Shown piece after piece: positions 6,384 through 10,499 of a stretch of 10,499 nucleotides of DNA. Position 1 is the stretch's first letter. Each line of letters begins with the position of its first letter. Source of the DNA: Bacteroidota bacterium (GTDB lineage Bacteria > Bacteroidota > Bacteroidia > NS11-12g > UBA955). Made by a program: the position numbers and the translations under genes. The notes under the pieces are model-generated. The model was not told the origin of the DNA. It did no database searches and saw only the letters and a list, made by a program, of their open reading frames with translations. Location: NCBI GenBank assembly GCA_009918425.1, contig RGEC01000064.1, positions 1 to 10,499 of the forward strand, given 5' to 3'.

Positions 6384-6512
6384 CTACATCCAGCCCATTT
6401 CAGTGCGAATTTTATTTTTGGTGTTGCATTTGTTTCGGCTTGCTCCGCAGGAAGCAAGTGCAGTCAGTATTAGAATACCTCCGGCAATCCAGGTTAATGT
6501 GTGTTTTCTCAT
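6384..6512 (-). CDS. Small lipoprotein, 42 residues, unknown function
   Basis: A short frame fills most of the gap between the phosphatase and the C1 peptidase. The product starts MRKHTLTWIAGGILILTALA and continues SCGASRNKCNTKNKIRTEMG-WM. It has a classic lipoprotein signal: basic start, hydrophobic core, then the lipobox Leu19-Ala20-Ser21-Cys22. After cleavage and lipidation only 21 residues remain, basic and polar, with a second Cys29 and the C-terminal end MGWM. This organisation strongly suggests a real exported gene: ATG, signal, lipobox and stop are all in place, and it fits between neighbours without overlap. I have a loose recollection of similar tiny Bacteroidota lipoproteins ending in MGWM, but cannot confirm it here. 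No exact promoter box was found upstream; it may be co-transcribed from the C1 peptidase gene, whose stop is 53 bases away. Confidence 0.7.
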   Translation of the reverse strand: MRKHTLTWIAGGILILTALASCGASRNKCNTKNKIRTEMGWM

Positions 6513-6539
6513 ATACACTTAACGCTTTTACTTCCGGTG

Positions 6540-6564
6540 AAATTGTCCGGGATAGGCACAATTT
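6540..6564 (-). repeat. Inverted repeat just after the C1 peptidase stop
   Basis: AAATTGT and ACAATTT form a perfect 7-base inverted repeat around an 11-base G/C-containing loop. On the minus strand it starts directly after the peptidase stop codon and ends 27 bases before the lipoprotein ATG. In that direction it is followed by only three T residues, so it would be a weak terminator or a 3'-end stabilising hairpin that partly separates the two genes. Confidence 0.35.
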
Positions 6565-6565
6565 T

Positions 6566-7753
6566 TTAAATTCTGCAATTTTGCCTGATTTTCTTATCAA
6601 TAGCATCCCTGTGAAGCATAATGGATATGGTTTTTAGCTTAAAATAAGCCTCACTTACATACAAATATCCACCGCAGTAATTGCCGGTACCCCAGCTGTT
6701 TTTAACCTTAAAATACCGTGTTCCGTTCTGGTCTGTAAGCAGCCCGGTGATGTGCATGCCGTGATCATCGGTAGTAAGTTGTTTGTCAAATTCTTCCTGC
6801 CTCAATTCAGCCGTGATGCTTTTTTCCGGATAGGGCTGATCAAATGCCGAACCGCTGCGCATGGCACCGGCGTCGTTGAAAAAGCGTGAATCATCGCCTT
6901 TTTTCTTTACCAAGGTATCATTTACCGGAATAATTCCCAGCCCGTCTCTGAAGGAAAATCCTTTTTCACTCACATCTGCTGCCCAGGCCACGCTATAGCC
7001 GTTTTTCAGCGCATCAATGGTAGTCTGGGTAAGTTCGTCCAGTGTTATATTATAGGCCTGCTGCATGCTCCAGTTGTCCGGAACTTCGATGGTGAAAGGC
7101 TTGTTATAGGGATGGTGTGTAAAACTGGTTAGTGCCACGTAGTTGTCCATGTTTAATCCCAGAGACTCAGCGAAGGATTTTGGGGTGAATTCCTTACCAC
7201 GATATTGGAAGGTTTTGGGCAACTTGCCCAGATAGGCATCCAGTACGCCTTCCACCGCTTGCGTCCACACTTTACTATACGTGCCGCCGGGATTGGTTTT
7301 CAGCTTTTCCATCATGCCCTGTAGCAATGCCAGCATTTCATCGTGGTTGTGTCGGGCCTGTCCATATTCCAGTCCTTTGTAAACTTCTTCCGGTACAATG
7401 CCATATTTGCTTACAATGTAAGGAATATCATGCCCTTCTCCGCCTTGCTCAAAATTGCACTTACCATTCATTCGGATATAGTTTATGGCTTTTTCTACAT
7501 ATCCCCAGCGTACCACATACATTTCACTGAGATCGTGATTGCCTTTACCTGTTCGCAACAACTCACTCTCCAGCATGCTTAAGGTACTAAAACTCCAGCA
7601 TGTAGCCGTTTTGCACTGATCGCGCACTCCCGATGCAGGTAACTCAAAAATAGTTTTAAAGGTGTATTTGCTGCCGGTTTTATTGGTTATGGTTTCCTGG
7701 GCAAAAGAGGCCGATGCTGAAATAGTAAGTAAAGCCAAAGCAATTGTTCTCAT
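6566..7753 (-). CDS. Exported C1-family cysteine peptidase, bleomycin hydrolase / aminopeptidase C type
   Basis: The 395-residue protein has a signal peptide (MRTIALALLTISASASFAQ, probable cut after Ala18) and then a papain-fold domain of the C1B branch. Oxyanion Gln46 and catalytic Cys52 lie in DQCKTATCWSFS; His331 lies in DDHGMHITG and Asn352 in KVKNSWGTG. The large insert between Cys and His is typical of bleomycin hydrolase/PepC. Classical PepC enzymes are cytoplasmic hexamers whose C-terminus limits them to aminopeptidase activity; this one is predicted to be periplasmic or secreted, so it probably acts on external or envelope peptides. The ATG at 7753 has an exact TACATTTG box five bases upstream. 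The GNAT-like gene stops 36 bases upstream on the same strand, and the small lipoprotein gene lies downstream. Confidence 0.9.
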   Translation of the reverse strand: MRTIALALLTISASASFAQETITNKTGSKYTFKTIFELPASGVRDQCKTATCWSFSTLSMLESELLRTGKGNHDLSEMYVVRWGYVEKAINYIRMNGKCNFEQGGEGHDIPYIVSKYGIVPEEVYKGLEYGQARHNHDEMLALLQGMMEKLKTNPGGTYSKVWTQAVEGVLDAYLGKLPKTFQYRGKEFTPKSFAESLGLNMDNYVALTSFTHHPYNKPFTIEVPDNWSMQQAYNITLDELTQTTIDALKNGYSVAWAADVSEKGFSFRDGLGIIPVNDTLVKKKGDDSRFFNDAGAMRSGSAFDQPYPEKSITAELRQEEFDKQLTTDDHGMHITGLLTDQNGTRYFKVKNSWGTGNYCGGYLYVSEAYFKLKTISIMLHRDAIDKKIRQNCRI

Positions 7754-7758
7754 ACCGG

Positions 7759-7766
7759 CAAATGTA
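7759..7766 (-). promoter_or_regulatory. -7 promoter box TACATTTG for the C1 peptidase
   Basis: An exact TAnnTTTG match on the minus strand followed by CCGGT and the ATG at 7753. It lies in the 36-base gap after the GNAT-like gene, so the peptidase can be transcribed on its own. No good -33 TTG is seen. Confidence 0.6.
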
Positions 7767-7789
7767 GGAAAACAAGCCTGAAATCACAT

Positions 7790-8788
7790 TCAGTACTCCC
7801 GAAAAGGTCTGCGCAGTGTATATTCTTTGGGTTTGAAGAAAAAGCGCTTATAAATGTTCAGTGCATACTTTAAAATTACACTTTTTGTAAATATGGCAAT
7901 GCTGTTTTCCATGGGTTCAGCACCCAATGTGCTTTTAATTTCTGTAGCCGTACGTCCCAGTTGAATTTCCCGAATTCCGGTGTTAATGCATTTCTCAATC
8001 AGATCCAGCATGAGCCTTTGGTATAGGTGCCAATCTCTGGCAAATTCTGCCCTGTAACCTATGTGCATCGCAAAAACCTTATCATCGGTTTTTACTGCAC
8101 TCAGAAAACCCATTATATCTCCATCTTCATTGCGGCAGAAAACAGTTTGATAATCATTTCCGTATTCTTTGCAGAAGCCTTTAATAAGGCCCTTCAAATC
8201 GGGTGGCAATGCCAGGGTTTTTTTTGCCAGGGTGGCCGATAAAAGAACTGACATAAGGCCAATGTGTTCTTCGGTCAGTTCACTGCCGTTTTGCCATTCC
8301 GAATGAAGATGCTGACTGCAGTTCAGTGCTTTGTTCACACGCACCCGGTATTTGCTGTGCATTGACTGCTTGTAATCCTCCATTTTCCCCCATTCAGGCC
8401 GGATTTTCAGCAGCATAAAAGGCTCAGCCGGAAAAACTATGTAATCTTTGCTCTGCGGTTTGTTCCAGAAGTTACATACCACTGTGCGAATGCCTTTTTG
8501 ATTCAATACTGCCTTGATATCACTGTCGTTATCGCTGTGTAAAACAGACATACCCGGTGTGCAGGGATTGCCTGCAAACACAACGCTGCCTCTGCGCAAC
8601 GAGGCGTTAAAAAGACGGAGAAATAATCTGGAGACATATCTGCCGGTAGGCTTGCTGAATTCAGGAATGTACAAAATTGTATTTCCTGAGTAGGATTCAC
8701 GATACTGTAATCTTCGCCCAAGAGCAGGTTCTGCATTTAAAACAGTGCTTCGGCATAAAGCACCCGTCGTGAAGCAGAATACAGACAT
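7790..8788 (-). CDS. GNAT/FemAB-like acyltransferase
   Basis: The 332-residue protein looks like the double-domain GNAT proteins of Bacteroidota related to FemAB and BioF2-like acetyltransferases. Supporting stretches are MHSKYRVRVNKALN at 143-156 (the conserved basic 'SKYR' segment), an acyl-CoA-fold strand region around 214-246 (QTVFCRNEDGDIMGFLSA, then MHIGY), and LGRTATEIKSTLGAEP at 277-292, a typical C-terminal signature of this group. No signal peptide or membrane helix is evident, so it should be cytoplasmic. The substrate is unknown; relatives transfer acyl or aminoacyl groups in cell-wall or lipid modification. The ATG at 8788 is supported by an exact promoter box four bases upstream. 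It is divergent from the M49 peptidase gene and lies 36 bases before the C1 peptidase gene. Confidence 0.7.
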   Translation of the reverse strand: MSVFCFTTGALCRSTVLNAEPALGRRLQYRESYSGNTILYIPEFSKPTGRYVSRLFLRLFNASLRRGSVVFAGNPCTPGMSVLHSDNDSDIKAVLNQKGIRTVVCNFWNKPQSKDYIVFPAEPFMLLKIRPEWGKMEDYKQSMHSKYRVRVNKALNCSQHLHSEWQNGSELTEEHIGLMSVLLSATLAKKTLALPPDLKGLIKGFCKEYGNDYQTVFCRNEDGDIMGFLSAVKTDDKVFAMHIGYRAEFARDWHLYQRLMLDLIEKCINTGIREIQLGRTATEIKSTLGAEPMENSIAIFTKSVILKYALNIYKRFFFKPKEYTLRRPFREY

Positions 8789-8792
8789 ACTG

Positions 8793-8809
8793 CAAAGCTA
8801 ACAAAAGTA
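8793..8809 (-). promoter_or_regulatory. Promoter boxes TAGCTTTG and TACTTTTG for the GNAT-like gene
   Basis: Two exact TAnnTTTG matches lie in tandem on the minus strand: TACTTTTG at 8809-8802 and TAGCTTTG at 8800-8793. The nearer one is followed by CAGT and the ATG at 8788. The nearer box fits the TAnnTTTGC pattern of the other genes here; the farther one would give a short leader of about 8-9 bases. Confidence 0.6.
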
Positions 8810-8882
8810 TTCGGTATTGGTTTTTCATCGGATTGGACTGATAGTAGAACCAAAATTTAATGCGATTAAATTCATCTCGCAG

Positions 8883-8890
8883 TAATTTGC
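8883..8890 (+). promoter_or_regulatory. Weak candidate -7 box for the M49 peptidase
   Basis: TAATTTGC resembles the extended box TAnnTTTGC but has only one base between TA and TTTG. It ends 24 bases before the ATG at 8915. A second TATTTG lies at 8898-8903. Neither is an exact match, so the promoter of this gene is uncertain. Confidence 0.25.
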
Positions 8891-8914
8891 ACGATATTTG
8901 AAAGTTCTAATCTG

Positions 8915-10499
8915 ATGAAAAAAAGTATTCTTATTTTTATAATCCTTTCCGGCGTTTTAAGCGCGTATGCTCAGAAATCCAAGCCCGTTAAAGAAGCCGC
9001 TGCGGCAAAGGAAGCAGTGAAAGATTACCCGATTGCCAAAAGCCTGGCGTCTTATAAGTCATTGCCGCTTAAAGCAGATGTTTCAACACTAACGGAGAAT
9101 CAAAAACAGGCTCTCAGGCACATGATAGATGCGGCCAAAGTGGCCGATGAAATTTTTTGGATGCAGACCTGGGGTGATAAAAAAACATTGTTGGAAAACG
9201 TAAAGAACGATGCAATGGCAAAGTTTATACTGTTAAACTACGGTCCCTGGGATCGCCTTAATAACAATGCTCCTTTTGTTCAGGGGGTTGGTGTAAAGCC
9301 TCAAGGCGCCAATTTTTATCCCAAAGATATAACAGCCCAGGAATTTGAAAAATGGAGTGATCCCAACAAAAATAATCCCTATACTATTCTGCAAAGGGAT
9401 AAGGATGGTAACCTTGTTGCAGTTCCATATCACATTGCCTACGAAGAGAAAATCCGCGAGATGGTTAAACATCTTTCCTTAGCGGCCAATGCCATCAGAT
9501 CGGAAGATGATCGCCTGGCTAATTTTCTTATTGAACGCTGTAATGCTTTGATGCAAAGCAACTACAATAACAGCGACATTCACTGGCTGGGGTTGCTGAA
9601 TAATCGTCTTGATATAATTATTGGTCCTATAGAAAATTATGAAGATGAATTTCAGGGTTCCAGAACGGCATTTGAGTCGTATGTAATGATCCGGGATATG
9701 GCATGGACCCAAAAACTGGAAAAATATGTATCACTGCTGCCTTCCCTGCAGCAAAGTTTACCCGTAGACGCTTCTTACAAGCCCGCACTTGCCATGAATT
9801 CGGCACAGCCGACACCCACGGGCGGAGCAGATGCACTGCTGGTGGTAGAGGCGCCCCCTCCCGGTGCACCTGACGGTCCAAAACCCGGAAGTTCCCTCGC
9901 CGTTTTTGATGTGGTTTACTATGCCGGCCATAACAATGCAGGAAGCAAAACCATTGCTGTGAATTTGCCCAACGATGAAACCCTGCAGCAGGAATATGGC
10001 ACACGTCGTTCGCAGCTGAAAAATGTGATGCAGGCAAAATTTGACAATATGGTAAAGCCCATTGCAAACCTCATGCTCAGTGAGACGCAGGCCGACAAAG
10101 TGAATTTTGATGCCTTTTTTAATAACGTGATGTTTCATGAAGTGGCGCATGGGCTTGGTGTGAAAAATACAGTCAATGGTAAAGGCACGGTGCGCGAAGC
10201 ACTTGGTGCCGGATTTTCGCCCATCGAAGAATGTAAAGCCGATGTGCTGGGTTTATATATGGTGACCAAGTTGAATGAAACCGGTGAGCTGACTGGAAAC
10301 CTCGATGATTTCTACATCACTTTTGTGGCCGGAACATTTCGCAGTGTGCGTTTTGGCGCCGCCAGTGCCCATGGCAAAGCCAACATGATAATTTTTAATA
10401 CCCTGGTTGCTAAAGGAGCCATTACCAGACTTAAGACCGGTAAATACCAGGTGAATGTGCCCGAAATGAAAAAAGTTATCAGTGACCTGGCTGCTGAGT
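8915..10499 (+). CDS. Exported dipeptidyl-peptidase III-like zinc metallopeptidase (M49), 3' end outside window
   Basis: The frame is open from the ATG at 8915 to the window edge (528 codons, no stop), close to full family length. The N-terminus MKKSILIFIILSGVLSAYA is a signal peptide, so the enzyme should work in the periplasm or outside. M49 features in order: GPIENYED at about 237-244, matching the conserved Glu/Tyr segment of dipeptidyl peptidase III; the zinc motif HEVAH at 408-412; and EECKAD at 438-443, which supplies the third zinc ligand. Classical members have HExxGH; here the motif is one residue shorter, as reported for the HEISH enzyme of Caldithrix abyssi. DPP III removes dipeptides from the N-termini of oligopeptides, but activity should not be assumed. 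The gene is divergent from the GNAT-like gene across a 126-base gap. Confidence 0.88.
   Translation, partial: MKKSILIFIILSGVLSAYAQKSKPVKEAAAAKEAVKDYPIAKSLASYKSLPLKADVSTLTENQKQALRHMIDAAKVADEIFWMQTWGDKKTLLENVKNDAMAKFILLNYGPWDRLNNNAPFVQGVGVKPQGANFYPKDITAQEFEKWSDPNKNNPYTILQRDKDGNLVAVPYHIAYEEKIREMVKHLSLAANAIRSEDDRLANFLIERCNALMQSNYNNSDIHWLGLLNNRLDIIIGPIENYEDEFQGSRTAFESYVMIRDMAWTQKLEKYVSLLPSLQQSLPVDASYKPALAMNSAQPTPTGGADALLVVEAPPPGAPDGPKPGSSLAVFDVVYYAGHNNAGSKTIAVNLPNDETLQQEYGTRRSQLKNVMQAKFDNMVKPIANLMLSETQADKVNFDAFFNNVMFHEVAHGLGVKNTVNGKGTVREALGAGFSPIEECKADVLGLYMVTKLNETGELTGNLDDFYITFVAGTFRSVRFGAASAHGKANMIIFNTLVAKGAITRLKTGKYQVNVPEMKKVISDLAAE

Noticed and set aside
6439..6458. Hairpin CTTGCTCC / GG-A-AGCAAG
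   Set aside because: It lies inside the small lipoprotein coding sequence, has a bulge and no T-tract; more likely a by-product of the codons than a terminator.
6412..6606. 64-codon minus-strand frame overlapping the small lipoprotein gene and the C1 peptidase 3' end
   Set aside because: It overlaps the peptidase C-terminus in another frame and has no signal or domain, while the 42-residue frame at 6384-6512 has a complete lipoprotein signal.
8789..8914. Search for a small gene or RNA in the divergent gap before the M49 gene
   Set aside because: No frame with a plausible start and no stable hairpin was seen; the stretch is AT-rich and appears to hold only promoters.
9627..10150. Minus-strand open frames opposite the 3' half of the M49 gene
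   Set aside because: They are antisense to a frame carrying the M49 zinc-site motifs, overlap each other in different frames and encode low-complexity His/Cys-rich sequence without domains.

Overview
The window looks like a chromosomal housekeeping stretch from a member of the Bacteroidota. The reasons are repeated TAnnTTTG-type promoter boxes (the -7 element of this phylum), little sign of Shine-Dalgarno sequences, and a gene set that fits: TrxR-like ferredoxin-NADP reductase, Kdo transferase, a Bacteroidota-style GNAT/FemAB-like protein and an exported M49 peptidase. The genus cannot be fixed from the sequence. I see no insertion sequence, prophage, CRISPR array, tRNA or rRNA.

Layout. The left end holds the start of a ferredoxin-NADP reductase gene on the minus strand, divergent from a CorA-type metal transporter gene on the plus strand. 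That gene meets waaA end to end with no spacer. waaA is the last gene of a minus-strand cluster read as alpha/beta hydrolase (YbfF-like), exported beta-barrel-like protein, then waaA (Kdo transferase for lipid A), with waaA overlapping the previous stop codon. A strong hairpin terminator separates this cluster from alanine dehydrogenase (minus strand). Back to back with ald is a small four-helix membrane protein gene on the plus strand, which converges and overlaps by 12 bases with a low-molecular-weight protein tyrosine phosphatase gene. Further right on the minus strand are a previously unlisted 42-residue lipoprotein gene, an exported bleomycin-hydrolase/PepC-type cysteine peptidase and a GNAT/FemAB-like acyltransferase. 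The right end holds a divergent plus-strand gene for an exported dipeptidyl-peptidase III-like (M49) metallopeptidase, cut by the window edge.

How the genes relate. Most are independent housekeeping functions: LPS inner-core assembly, alanine metabolism, divalent cation transport, redox supply. Several products are predicted to leave the cytoplasm (beta-barrel-like protein, lipoprotein, C1 peptidase, M49 peptidase), so the right half has an envelope/peptide-processing flavour.

The most notable features are regulatory and small-scale. Nearly every promoter box ends only 4 to 8 bases before a start codon and is followed by C (TAnnTTTGC), which suggests widespread leaderless or nearly leaderless mRNAs. 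Other points are a small lipoprotein gene in an apparent gap, a shortened HExxH zinc site in the M49 protein, and matching GAATTA/TAATTC palindromes at both convergent gene junctions. I did not find a clear new multi-gene system.
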